Counted from the stretch's first letter, positions 15,066-23,631 are shown. The stretch: DNA of 64,000 nucleotides from Pseudarthrobacter sp. SSS035 (GCF_023273875.1 NZ_CP096882.1:124001-188000), one strand, 5' to 3'. The notes: generated from the sequence alone by a model not told the origin. A program made the numbers and translations.

Positions 15066-15377
15066 ATGCCCAAGCAGTTCCCGCCCGAAGTCCGTGATCG
15101 TGCAGTGCGCATGACCATGGATCGATTGTCCGAATATCCGTCTGTTTATGCTGCCTGCAAGGCACTGGCTCCGAAGCTCGGCGTCGGTCCTGAATCGCTG
15201 CGCCGCTGGGTTGTCCAGGCCCAGGTCGATGCCGGTGAGAAGACCGGACCGAGCAGTGACGAGCTGGAAGAAATCAAACGGCTCCGGGCTGAGGTGCGGG
15301 ACTTGAAAGAGTCCAACGAGATCCTCAAACAGGCCTCGATTTTCTTCGCGAGGGAGCTCGACCCTCGCCGCCGCTGA
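15066..15377 (+). CDS. IS3-family OrfA (helix-turn-helix subunit)
   Basis: This 103-residue protein has an N-terminal helix-turn-helix (PPEVRDRAVRMTMDRL, then LGVGPESLRRWV) and a C-terminal leucine-zipper helix (LEEIKRLRAEVRDLKESNEI). It ends in FFARELDPRRR. This is the standard IS3 OrfA arrangement. orfB overlaps its end in the -1 frame, as expected for the OrfAB fusion made by programmed frameshifting. The ATG at 15066 matches the family start. The gene looks intact, though the element is broken. Confidence 0.9.
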   Translation: MPKQFPPEVRDRAVRMTMDRLSEYPSVYAACKALAPKLGVGPESLRRWVVQAQVDAGEKTGPSSDELEEIKRLRAEVRDLKESNEILKQASIFFARELDPRRR

Positions 15378-16010
15378 TCTGTCGATTCATCGACGAAATG
15401 CGCGCTGAAGGTTATGCGGTCGAGTCGATCTGTGCCGTCCTGCGGGAGCAGGGCGTGCAGGTCGCCGCACGAACCTACCGGGCGTGGAAGAAACGCCTGC
15501 CAGCCCTGCGCACCATCGAAGACGCCCGCATCACCGACGCGCTCCGCAGTTTGAAAGTCCCCGATGCGAAGGGACGCCCCCGGCCCGAGATCATCTACGG
15601 ACGGCGGAAAATGACGCAGTGGCTGCGCCGTAACGGCTTCCCGGAAGCCTCCAAACACACCGTGGACCGGCTCATGCGCGAGGAGGGCATGAACGGCCTC
15701 ATCAGAGGCCGCAAGACCCGCACCACCATCCCCGGCAAGGACGGACGCCGCGCCGGCGACCTGCTGAACCGGAACTTCACCGCCCCGGCCCCGAACCAGG
15801 TCTGGGTCACTGATTTCACCTACGTCCCGGTCTACTCCGGATTCGTCTACGTCGCCCTGGTCATCGACCTGTACTCCCGGGCGATCGTCGGCTGGGAAAC
15901 CTCCACCGTCAAGGACACCGCGTTCGTCGAACACTGCCTGCGGATGGCACTGTGGCGGCGCGAACACACCGGGCGCCCGGCACCGGCGGGACTGATTCAC
16001 CACTCAGATT
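15368..16010 (+). pseudogene. IS3-family OrfB transposase, 5' part
   Basis: The frame reads CRFIDEMRAEGYAVESICAV, then an HTH_21-like region (GRRKMTQWLRRNGFPEASKH). The rve integrase core begins with NQVWVTDFTYV, which holds the first catalytic Asp, and ends abruptly at LIHHSD, the second catalytic Asp. The RIT inverted repeat starts at 16007, inside that Asp codon region. The rest of the gene resumes at about 19460. A separate start at the ATG 15398 is possible, but production as an OrfAB fusion is usual. Confidence 0.85.
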
Positions 16011-16069
16011 ATGCCGAGAAAAGCGTTAAGCCGAGGTTGGGGAGTTTGCCCTTGTGGTTCGGGGGTCGC
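16007..16069 (+). repeat. left terminal inverted repeat of the RIT element
   Basis: This 63-base sequence beginning GATTATGCCGAGAAAAGCGT is identical to the reverse complement of 19370-19432. It contains TTAAGCCGAGG. Beyond the identical block a partner motif, CTCGGCTTAACG, stands at 16081-16092, so each end holds an inverted pair of recombinase-type arms. Confidence 0.92.
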
Positions 16070-16098
16070 CGCGCTGTTTCTCGGCTTAACGTTTCGTG

Positions 16099-17139
16099 CT
16101 ATTTCAGTGTGTAGAGCAGTTGAAGTTCGTCGTCACTGAGCACGTCGATGCTCATGTCGCTGATTGCCGGGGTGGCGGCATTCATTGCTGCCCGCATCAT
16201 GTCGAGGGTGGCGAAGGCATAGAACGCCGAGGTGGTGCTCATGCTTTCGTGTCCGAGCAGCTGCATGATGATCGGCAACGGTATGCCTTGCTTGTAGAGG
16301 TCCATGGCCTTGGTCTTCCGCAGCATGTGGCAGTGGAGATTTCCCGGGATCGAAGGGCACCGTTCGCGGGCGAGGTCCCCGGCTTTCTTGAGCACCGCGG
16401 CGACGGTGTCGCTGGAAAGGGCAGTTGGTTGACCGCGGTGGAAGGTATAGAACAGGGGCCGGGTCGCGGGCCGGTTTGCGCGTTTCGGGTGGAACTCGTC
16501 GAGATAGACCTTCAGGTGTTCAACGGTCTTTTCTCCGAGGGGGACGACGCGGCTCTTGTCCCGTTTCCCCGTGAGGGTCAGGTGGGCCGGTCTTGCCAGT
16601 GCCAGGTCGTCAATGGTTAGCGCGGTGATCTCGCCGACGCGCGCGCCGCTGTCGTAGAGCAGGATGAGCAGCATGCGGTTCCGACGTGACTTCACGTCCT
16701 TGCCGTCATAGGCGGCGAGAATCGCTGCCGTCTCGTTCTCTTGGAGGTATTCGATGGGTTTGCGCGGTGTGGCCGGTGCCTTGATGTTCTTGGCAGCTTG
16801 GTAAACCGCGACTAGGGTGAGATCTTCCGCAGACGCGAAATTCAGGAAGGCCTTGACGGCGCTCAGGCGCAGGCCGATGGTTGCGGGGACGTATTCGTTG
16901 GTTTGCCGCATCCAGACCATCCAGTCCTTGAGGACCTGCCCGTCGAAGTGGTCAAAGCCGATCTCCTGGCGACGGACCTGCTTCTGCATGACCAGGTAAT
17001 GGACGTAGCTTTCCAGACTGATCCGGTACGCCTCAATACTGCGCGGCGCCATTTCCCTGACGTTGGGCAAGAAGTCGTGCAGGTAGTTCCGGGCGTAACC
17101 CCAGAAGTCGGGGGTCGGTTCGTGCGTTCTGCGTTTCAT
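16099..17139 (-). CDS. RIT tyrosine recombinase, third gene (RitC-like)
   Basis: This site-specific tyrosine recombinase has 346 residues from the ATG at 17139. The N-terminal SAM-like core-binding domain (about 20-110) includes MAPRSIEAYRISLESYVHYL. The catalytic domain shows Arg in DSGARVGEITAL, His-x-x-Arg in CHMLRKTKA, His in LLGHESMSTT and Tyr in SAFYAF. I chose the ATG at 17139 because it overlaps the preceding gene by ATGA. The open frame extends further up to 17313. In RIT elements all three recombinases are thought to act together, and their individual roles are not established. Confidence 0.9.
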   Translation of the reverse strand: MKRRTHEPTPDFWGYARNYLHDFLPNVREMAPRSIEAYRISLESYVHYLVMQKQVRRQEIGFDHFDGQVLKDWMVWMRQTNEYVPATIGLRLSAVKAFLNFASAEDLTLVAVYQAAKNIKAPATPRKPIEYLQENETAAILAAYDGKDVKSRRNRMLLILLYDSGARVGEITALTIDDLALARPAHLTLTGKRDKSRVVPLGEKTVEHLKVYLDEFHPKRANRPATRPLFYTFHRGQPTALSSDTVAAVLKKAGDLARERCPSIPGNLHCHMLRKTKAMDLYKQGIPLPIIMQLLGHESMSTTSAFYAFATLDMMRAAMNAATPAISDMSIDVLSDDELQLLYTLK

Positions 17140-18095
17140 TCGAATCCCACCTCGGGAAACACACCTTGGCCGTCGTGGGTGAGCGTCGCGTAGCCTTCCA
17201 TGAAGTCCGGCGATGTGTGGATGTAGTAGAAGGTGCTGTCCAGCGACGCATGCCCCATATATCGGGCGAGGTAGGGCATCATCGCATTGACGTCGGTGCC
17301 TTCGGCCATCCATCGTTCGATGTTGGCGTAGGCGAAATGGTGGCGGAAGGAGTAGGGATGAGGCTGTCTGCCACCAACTGCCCTTGGCAACCCGGCTTGA
17401 TCCCAGATCCGGTTAAACGTCACCCCTATCGAAGCCGGCGAGACCGGGGCTGGGGTCGAGGAGACGAAGAACCCGGGACGCTGTTGCCCGAACTTTCTGC
17501 GGGATATCCGGTCGCAGTCGGCGAGGACGTCGATGACCTGGCCGGTGATTGGCAGGCGCCGGCCCCTGTTGCCCTTGGACCACAGCACATCGATTTCCCC
17601 TTTATCGAGGTCAACATCCCGGGGTTGTAACCTGCGGGTTTCGCAGGTCCGAAGCCCGCACGAATGCATCAGCGCAAAAAACGCGACGGACTGCCATTTC
17701 CACGGCGAACTGGTCTCCAGCTCAGTAGCGGATTGGAAGAACAACGAGATTTCTTCGCGGCTCAACAAATAGGGCTGGGAGTGGGAGAACCCGCTCTTCC
17801 AGGACTCGGCAAGCACATACGCTTCGGGGTCCCCGTGGGTCCGCATCCAACGGCCAAAATCCCTGATGTATGACATCCAGGACGGGCTGGACCCCGGCTG
17901 GGATGACTTCTTGAACATGACCCAGCCCTCGATGGCCTGCTGGTCAAAAGACGCCACTTCGTGTTCCGTGCAGTAGGTGTCGAAGCTGCGCAGATACCAG
18001 ATGCGCGAATCGCCGTAGCAGCCCATACTTTGCTTGAAGGCAAGATACCGCGTCAGTTCCCCGGCAAAAACACTGGTGAATCCGTACGTGCTCAT
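17136..18095 (-). CDS. RIT tyrosine recombinase, second gene (RitB-like)
   Basis: This tyrosine recombinase has 319 residues from the ATG at 18095. The N-terminal domain begins MSTYGFTSVFAGELTRYLAF. Catalytic boxes are Arg in HSCGLRTCETRRL, His-x-x-Arg in HPYSFRHHFAY, His in YMGHASLDST and the Tyr pair in FYYIHTSPD. The start overlaps the first recombinase's stop by four bases, and its own stop overlaps the third gene's start by four. All catalytic positions are present, so it should be active. Confidence 0.9.
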   Translation of the reverse strand: MSTYGFTSVFAGELTRYLAFKQSMGCYGDSRIWYLRSFDTYCTEHEVASFDQQAIEGWVMFKKSSQPGSSPSWMSYIRDFGRWMRTHGDPEAYVLAESWKSGFSHSQPYLLSREEISLFFQSATELETSSPWKWQSVAFFALMHSCGLRTCETRRLQPRDVDLDKGEIDVLWSKGNRGRRLPITGQVIDVLADCDRISRRKFGQQRPGFFVSSTPAPVSPASIGVTFNRIWDQAGLPRAVGGRQPHPYSFRHHFAYANIERWMAEGTDVNAMMPYLARYMGHASLDSTFYYIHTSPDFMEGYATLTHDGQGVFPEVGFE

Positions 18096-19297
18096 CGCAA
18101 TGCCCCTTCCGGCAGCGGAAGGACACACGAGCGCAATCGTTCGATATCCGCACTCAGATACACATTGGTCGAGTCACTGTGGGCATGGCCGAGGATCGCC
18201 GAGATCGTCGGCAACGCGGTGCCCGCCCGCAACAGCCTGGACGCCGCGTTGTAGCGAAGGACCCGCGTTCCAACCTTCCCATCCTCCACCCCGGACGCAC
18301 GAAAGACCTTGTTGACGATCACGTAAATCGCAGCATGGTCAGCCAAGGCAACATGCGGGGCCTTCAGCCGCAAGAACACCTCTTCCTCATCGGAGACCGG
18401 CCGCTCGTCAAGCACGTAGTGCGCAAGCTTGGCCAGGACCAGTGGCGGTAACGGCAGAGTCAACGGGTTGCCGGTCTTTTGCTGCACGAGCCCTATCGTG
18501 CCGCCCCGCCAATCAATGTCCACCAGCCGCAGGCCGCGGATATCGCACGCACGCAACCCGGTGGACAACGAGAGCAAGGCAATCGCCGCATCCCGTGACG
18601 ACACCAAACCTTGCCGGCAGCCGTCAACAACTTTCCGTTCAACTCCGGCATCAAGCAAGGGAACAATCTCGTGGTGACGCTTGGCCCGGGCCAAGGCCAG
18701 CGCATCAAGCAGATCCGTGCGGGACGTGAATTTCAGGAACGGGCGGAAGCTGGCCACCGCCGACCACATGCTCGAATCAGCCCACCGGCTTCGAAGGGAC
18801 TCGAGAAATCCCAGGACGCTGGACCCGTCGGCGGCAGCCCACGAGGAAATCCCGGCCGCCTCCAAGAAGATCAGATACTCGCAGGCCAACGAACCGAAAC
18901 AATCTTGTGTGGAACGCGCGAGGCCACGCTGCCCCATCTCCTGGGACCATGCAGCCAGTAGCTTGGAGAATTCCAGGCTGCTGGGCTTTTCCTTCTGCCT
19001 CCCCCGGGGTCTCATGGAAAGATCCACGGCGCCGGTAAGCAGGTACGAGTCAAATAACCACACCAACCGGCCGTAATCGGTACGGCGCTGGGCACTGTAC
19101 CGCCCGGTCCGCGGGCTCGTCGTCATCGAGGCGAATTCCGCACCCAACTCGCTTGTGTAGACGAAATCCTGTTTCTTGGCCAGAAACCCCAGCCACTTGA
19201 TGGACTTGCGTAACTGGCCGATCGTGGACTGCATATAGCCAGCGTCTTCCAACGCGGCCACAACGACATCTCCGATAGCCGTGACTGTCGTATCCAT
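18092..19297 (-). CDS. RIT tyrosine recombinase, first gene (RitA-like)
   Basis: This tyrosine recombinase (401 residues from the ATG at 19297) is the promoter-proximal gene of the trio. The catalytic domain shows Arg in STGLRACDIRGL. The second box is TRVLRYNAASRLL, where the first His of the usual HxxR is replaced by Arg. Then come GHAHSDST and the nucleophile Tyr in NVYLSAD. The ATG at 19297 has AAGGACAAGG upstream. The non-canonical box may lower or alter its activity relative to the other two. The frame is intact. Confidence 0.88.
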   Translation of the reverse strand: MDTTVTAIGDVVVAALEDAGYMQSTIGQLRKSIKWLGFLAKKQDFVYTSELGAEFASMTTSPRTGRYSAQRRTDYGRLVWLFDSYLLTGAVDLSMRPRGRQKEKPSSLEFSKLLAAWSQEMGQRGLARSTQDCFGSLACEYLIFLEAAGISSWAAADGSSVLGFLESLRSRWADSSMWSAVASFRPFLKFTSRTDLLDALALARAKRHHEIVPLLDAGVERKVVDGCRQGLVSSRDAAIALLSLSTGLRACDIRGLRLVDIDWRGGTIGLVQQKTGNPLTLPLPPLVLAKLAHYVLDERPVSDEEEVFLRLKAPHVALADHAAIYVIVNKVFRASGVEDGKVGTRVLRYNAASRLLRAGTALPTISAILGHAHSDSTNVYLSADIERLRSCVLPLPEGALR

Positions 19298-19369
19298 TGC
19301 CTTGTCCTTCCGCTGGGAGCATGGATACAACGCAGGTTAGGCGGAAACATTAAGCCGAGGAACAGGCAC

Positions 19370-19432
19370 GCGACCCCCGAACCACAAGGGCAAACTCCCC
19401 AACCTCGGCTTAACGCTTTTCTCGGCATAATC
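19370..19432 (-). repeat. right terminal inverted repeat of the RIT element
   Basis: This is the exact reverse complement of 16007-16069 over 63 bases. Further inside, CATTAAGCCGAGG (19349-19361) matches the inner arm of the left end with one change. Perfect conservation over 63 bases suggests a recent or actively maintained element. Confidence 0.92.
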
Positions 19433-19461
19433 GCTGTTAAGCCGAATTCGGCTTAACAGCG
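19432..19461. repeat. 30-bp perfect palindrome at the RIT right junction
   Basis: The sequence reads CGCTGTTAAGCCGAA followed by its exact reverse complement TTCGGCTTAACAGCG. The half-site TTAAGCCGA is shared with the arms inside both terminal repeats. The left junction has no counterpart. It looks like a recombinase binding or crossover site with two inverted half-sites. Confidence 0.85.
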
Positions 19462-19764
19462 ATGCGGGAAGCCAGTACAACCTCCATCCGTTACACCGAC
19501 ACCCTGGCCCTGGAGGGCCTGCAGCCGTCCATTGGCAGCGCCGGTGATGCGTATGACAATGCAGCCGCCGAGACGGTGATGGGGCTGTTCAAGAACGAGG
19601 CAGTCGCGAAGGATTCACCGTTCCGCGCCGGGGCGTTGAAGACCGAAACCGACGTGATCGAGATCGTCTTCGAGTGGGTCCACTGGTACAACAACGAACG
19701 ACTGCATTCCGCCCTGGATCACCAGACGCCAAAGGAATACGAGCAGACATATTATGATCTATAA
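19462..19764 (+). pseudogene. IS3-family OrfB transposase, 3' part, with a frameshift
   Basis: The frame reads TSIRYTDTLALEGLQPSIGS, then GDAYDNAAAETVMG with the catalytic Glu, and ends HWYNNERLHSALDHQTPKEY. It completes the rve domain begun at 15368-16010. Besides the RIT insertion there is one extra A at 19479-19480: GATGCGGGAAGCCAGTAC is in one frame (DAGSQY) and ACCTCCATCCG (TSIR) in the next. The transposase would thus stay broken even after precise excision of the insert. Confidence 0.82.
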
Positions 19765-19876
19765 ACCGGCTCGTTACCCGACGCCGCCGCCAACAAACAG
19801 GCGGCATGATTCCCGGGACGGTTCACGGTTAGGGTGATTCCACTAGAGGACAGTTGGGATCGAACAGAACGTCCCG

Positions 19877-20457
19877 TTAGCGTTCGGCTTTTGGAACATT
19901 AAAGCGGCGCGTTGTCTGGGGCTGTCTTCTCCGCTGTGTGTGCGTCAGGAACCGGCCCGCCCGCCGGAAGTCACGGACGAGGAGCCCAATCGCGATCACT
20001 ATCGCTCCCACGCCAAGTGCCATCAGCCATGTGGAAAGTGTGTCACCGAGCAGGGCAAAGTTGACTGCTTGAGGAATGAAGATGAGCGGATAGAACGGTG
20101 CAAGGACCAGTTGGGTGGCGAGCCCTTTTCGCAGTTGCACCGCCGCAGCCCGGGTAACCGAAAGATGCTCCGAATCTATGGGTGCCTTCCCTGCAATCTG
20201 ACGCCGGACCTGCTTTTGTTCCTCGCTTTCCAGGGAAAGCAGCACGTTGACCTTCCCCGATTTGGCCGCGGGTACCACTCTTTTCGCTTTATAGACCAGC
20301 CCACCAACCACGGCACCCAGCACCGCAAGCAGGGACCCGATCGCCAGAATGTCGGACAGTCCGACAGCGTGCCACGGAGACCTAAGACTCCGGCCGCGGT
20401 CCCGACCGCCACCAGGAACAGTCCCGCCGGGAAGTAGCGCGTGAAATAGGTCTTCAC
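19877..20457 (-). pseudogene. frameshifted membrane protein gene
   Basis: Two overlapping frames together make one protein. The first gives MKTYFTRYFPAGLFLVAVGT and AAGVLGL (an N-terminal membrane helix). The next frame gives SDILAIGSLLAVLGAVVGGL and VYKAKR, then a soluble part with LLSLESEEQKQVRRQ, and two more helices near the C-terminus. The switch lies around 20360-20390, where one base appears lost. An intact version would have about 190 residues and four membrane segments. I do not recognise the family. A sequencing error cannot be excluded. Confidence 0.6.
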
Positions 20458-20897
20458 AGCCTCCCCCAGGCCGTAGTCTTCAATGCCCTAGGCTCTTCTT
20501 ATGGCATGTGCCCAGCGGTCGTTCGACTCAGCCATGAGATCGTCAATCCCGCTCATCGTCTTCTACTTCCCCGAAGCACAAAACGCCGACAGGACGCCTA
20601 TGAAAACCTGCTGATGCGCCCTGTCCAGATTCTCAAATCCTGAACTATACGCGCCAATAAGCCAATGGTCCGCGCCCGCTGTTCCTGGTCAACGAGTCCG
20701 CTCAGGCGACAGCTTTGGCGAGGATTCGGCAGTCTCCTCAGTCAGGGCAACGATGACAGGCCGGCGGAACTGCCCCGTAGAGGATTCCCCAGAGGGGATT
20801 CACTAGGACCAGGCGTGAGTTGGTGCAGACGACTTTGGACATTCCGTGAAGCCGACTTCGGAAAATCACAGCTGAGGCAGCGTGCTGAGGCAAATCG
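20458..20897. other. gene-poor interval between accessory and core regions
   Basis: No clear gene was found. A minus-strand frame of 22 codons (20488-20556, MSGIDDLMAESNDRWAHAIR and two more residues) starts just upstream of the frameshifted membrane gene. It could be a leader peptide or a gene remnant. The remainder up to the kinase gene shows no convincing promoter, RNA or terminator. Confidence 0.35.
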
Positions 20898-22823
20898 TCA
20901 GGACCCAGGCAGGACGTCCGTAATCCGCCACCGGCCGTCAACGGAGACCAGCACCAGTCTGAGGTTCTGGGCGGCTGCAGGGGCGCCGGCCGCCACGATC
21001 GCTCCGGAAGCGTCCCTTTCCTCATAGGGCGACGTGGCTGACGTGACACTGACAACAACCTGGCCGGAGGGACTGCCGGGCTGGACCTGCAGATCCGCTA
21101 CGGAACTCGTGAATCCGGCCAGGACGTGGCCTGACTCCTGGAGCTCGGCCTTAAGGCCTGCATCCGCGGCAGAGGCCGCCGATCCCGGGGCATTAACCAG
21201 ATCCAGCAGCTCCAGCCGGCCGGAGCTGAAGGCCAGGGACCTCACGGCGGCCAATCCCCGGACTGCTTCGAGCGGGTCCGCCGAGTCCAGCTGGGCCGCG
21301 GCGTCGGCCGGGACTCCTGCGGCGGCGAGCATGGTGTCCAGCTCGCCGGTGACTACCTCGCCGGTCTCCGCACTCTCCGCTTCTGCCCGTGCGCCGGTCC
21401 TGTCGCCGGCACTGGCAGCGACCGCCCCTGGTCCGCCGGGCACCGCCCACGGCCCGTCCGGCCCAAAGGCGCCAGCGGCCCAGATGGCTCCCGCCACGAT
21501 GGCCCCGGTTCCCACCGCCAGCAGCACCGTGCCCCGATTGCGTCCGGCAATCGCCACACGCCCGCCGCGCCGGTTTGGTCCGGGGCCCACCACCTTCTGC
21601 CACGCCACCGTCCGACGCTTCGCCCCGGGGATTTGTTCGTGATCCTTCGGGCCAGGTTCCACGGCATGCCTGCCGCGCTGCGCCGACCTTTCCCCGTCGA
21701 CAGCCTGGACCATTGCGCTGACGCGGCTTGCCGCTGGTGCGCTGGCCTCTGTTGCCCGGGGCTCCAGTGCGCCCACCACGGGCATCTCCGCGTTCTCCCC
21801 AGCCGGGAACGGAAGGACCTGCCGCACCCCCACCACCCCGGACCAACGCGACGTCGAGATCCGGCGCCGCCAGGCCCGGAGACCATTCCGCAGCGCGCCG
21901 CCGGGATGTTCCGGGACGGGGCGCCGCGTCAGTAGCTGCGGGATAACCGTGGCGTGGACGGAGGACGCGAGGTCCACCGGCAGCGGCGGGGCACTGCGGT
22001 AGACCGCCGTCGCCAGCTCAACAGCCGTGGGCCGGAGCCGCCGGTCCTCATTAAGGCCAGCCTCCAAGGCCGCGGCCAGCTCGACTGGAACGTCAGGGAG
22101 CAGGAGGGAAAGAGGCGGACGGTCGGCGGTACGGCGTGGCGGCTGGCCCGTAAGGCAGTACCACCCCAGCGCCGCCACCGAGTAAACGTCGCGTTCCGGC
22201 TGCAGCCCCGCCCTCACGGCGTCCACCGGCGCCGGATCCATGAACCCCGGGGTGCCATGGTCCGGCACTGCCGAAACATCACCCACCATCCTGGCGATGC
22301 CGACGTCGGACAGCATTGGCTTGCCATGGCCTGTAAAGAGGACGTTCCCGGGCGATACGTCACCGTGGGTGAACCCCTGGCCGTGCAGGTAGCCAAGTAC
22401 CTGAGCAATAGGGGTGAGCACGGTGACCGTCTCCCCGATGGTGAGCTTGGCCCTGCTGCCAACCAACTCTCCGAGGGAACCACCGGGCGCGTAATCCAGC
22501 AGCAGCCCTACTGTCCCTCCAGCCGTCACTGCTGATCCGGCAGGCTCGCGAAGACGGAGGGCGTCGTGGGCTTTGATGAGGTGCTGGTGGTCAAGGACAG
22601 AAAGAATGCGGATTTCACGGCGGATGGCCTCCTCGGCGTCGGCCCCGGTGTCCCTGCCTTCGCCGGGACCGGTCGCGCTGCTGTGCCCTGCACCGAGGCA
22701 TTTCAGCGCAAACTCGCGGCCGGACCTTTCGTCCGTAACCAGCCACACGGTTGAACTTCCGCCGCGGCCCAGCACGCGGCCCACCAGGAACCCGGGAACC
22801 ACGGGGGCAGTGAAATCATCCAT
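20898..22823 (-). CDS. Ser/Thr protein kinase-like membrane protein
   Basis: This 641-residue protein has an N-terminal Hanks-type kinase domain (about residues 10-280): glycine loop VLGRGGSSTVW, ATP-binding Lys in FALKCLG, catalytic loop HGDVSPGNVLF, metal loop DVGIAR and the TPGFMDP region. One membrane helix lies near the middle (GTVLLAVGTGAIVAGAIWAA), followed by an Ala-rich outside domain ending in a folded region (RLVLVSVDGRWRITDVLPGS). The catalytic Asp is kept, but the usual Lys of HRDLKPEN is Ser and the metal motif is DVG rather than DFG. It may therefore be a weak kinase or a pseudokinase. The substrate is unknown. Confidence 0.82.
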   Translation of the reverse strand: MDDFTAPVVPGFLVGRVLGRGGSSTVWLVTDERSGREFALKCLGAGHSSATGPGEGRDTGADAEEAIRREIRILSVLDHQHLIKAHDALRLREPAGSAVTAGGTVGLLLDYAPGGSLGELVGSRAKLTIGETVTVLTPIAQVLGYLHGQGFTHGDVSPGNVLFTGHGKPMLSDVGIARMVGDVSAVPDHGTPGFMDPAPVDAVRAGLQPERDVYSVAALGWYCLTGQPPRRTADRPPLSLLLPDVPVELAAALEAGLNEDRRLRPTAVELATAVYRSAPPLPVDLASSVHATVIPQLLTRRPVPEHPGGALRNGLRAWRRRISTSRWSGVVGVRQVLPFPAGENAEMPVVGALEPRATEASAPAASRVSAMVQAVDGERSAQRGRHAVEPGPKDHEQIPGAKRRTVAWQKVVGPGPNRRGGRVAIAGRNRGTVLLAVGTGAIVAGAIWAAGAFGPDGPWAVPGGPGAVAASAGDRTGARAEAESAETGEVVTGELDTMLAAAGVPADAAAQLDSADPLEAVRGLAAVRSLAFSSGRLELLDLVNAPGSAASAADAGLKAELQESGHVLAGFTSSVADLQVQPGSPSGQVVVSVTSATSPYEERDASGAIVAAGAPAAAQNLRLVLVSVDGRWRITDVLPGS

Positions 22824-22962
22824 GACTCATGTCTAGCGGAATCCCGGAATGCCTGCAGAAGTTATCCACAGGCCCACTGGATCCGACAACGCACGAGTCA
22901 GTGCATGAGAGGTCCGACACTATAACCGGACCCCTCGCGGATCGGGGTCTAAGCTTGACGGC

Positions 22963-23631
22963 ATGACTCTTGAGTTTTCACAGGTGGGTCTCGCCCCGGA
23001 CTTCGTTGACTACACGCGCGGCTGGGATCTGCAGCGCGGGATCCACAGCAAGGTCGTCGCAGCCGAAGCGCCCAGCACCGTCCTCATCCTTGAACATGCC
23101 GCCGTCTATACAGCGGGCAAGCTCACCGACGAGCACGAGCGCCCGTTGGACGGCACGCCCGTAGTGGCGGTGGACCGCGGCGGAAAGCTGACCTGGCATG
23201 GCCCCGGCCAGCTGATCGCGTATCCGATCCTCAAGCTGAAGAACCGGTCAGGCATCCGAGACTACGTTGAGCGGCTCGAAGAGGTCATGATCGCCGTTAT
23301 GGCTGACTATGGCATCACCGCTGAGCGCATCAAGGGACGCGCCGGCGTGTGGATCACGGCTGACAGCAAGGGCCCGGACCGGAAGATTGCAGCAATCGGC
23401 ATCCGCGTCCTGGACGGGGTCACAATGCACGGCGTCGCCATTAACTGCAACAATGATCTGGCGCCCTATGCCCAGATCATCGCCTGTGGCATCACCGACG
23501 CCAGCGTCACCACAATGTCCATCGAAACCGGCAGGAACATCGCCCCGAGCGATATCGCGGACCGGTTCGTGGAAGAATTTCGCAAGCACGAAGAAGCACT
23601 CGTTTCAATCCCTGAGGGAGCACTCCTGTGA
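22963..23631 (+). CDS. lipB: octanoyltransferase LipB
   Basis: LipB moves the octanoyl group from acyl carrier protein to lipoyl domains, the first step of lipoate synthesis in the cytoplasm. The 222-residue protein shows the family motifs RGGKLTWHGPGQL (about 72-84), the catalytic Lys141 in DRKIAAIGIRV and the acyl-carrying Cys175 in IACGITDASV. The length is normal. The stop overlaps the lipA start by four bases (ATGA type, GTGA here), so the two are translationally coupled. Confidence 0.97.
   Translation: MTLEFSQVGLAPDFVDYTRGWDLQRGIHSKVVAAEAPSTVLILEHAAVYTAGKLTDEHERPLDGTPVVAVDRGGKLTWHGPGQLIAYPILKLKNRSGIRDYVERLEEVMIAVMADYGITAERIKGRAGVWITADSKGPDRKIAAIGIRVLDGVTMHGVAINCNNDLAPYAQIIACGITDASVTTMSIETGRNIAPSDIADRFVEEFRKHEEALVSIPEGALL

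Larger units (their letters stand above)
16007..19461 (-). mobile_element. RIT (recombinase in trio) element inserted in IS3 orfB
   Basis: Three tyrosine recombinase genes on the minus strand, each overlapping the next by four bases, lie between 63-bp identical inverted repeats (16007-16069 and 19370-19432). That is the defining layout of RIT elements. The insert separates the codons for LIHHSD and AGSQY of the IS3 transposase. The right side carries 29 extra bases beyond the repeat, forming a perfect palindrome with base 19432. I set the outer limit at 19461, but the exact crossover point cannot be fixed from the sequence alone. Confidence 0.87.
15015..19825 (+). mobile_element. IS3-family insertion sequence, interrupted by a RIT element
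   Basis: Terminal inverted repeats are visible: TGAACCGTCCCGGGTTTGAT at 15015 and, on the minus strand from 19825, TGAACCGTCCCGGGAATCAT. The bases CGG flank both sides (15012-15014 and 19826-19828), which is a 3-bp target duplication. Inside are orfA, then orfB in the -1 frame, split by 3.4 kb of inserted DNA. Without the insert the element would be about 1.38 kb, normal for IS3. The duplication is intact, so insertion of the RIT element came later. Confidence 0.88.

Noticed and set aside
1..20900. CRISPR array or Cas genes associated with the TniQ transposon
   Set aside because: TniQ-type elements can carry CRISPR systems, but no regularly spaced repeats or cas genes were found here.
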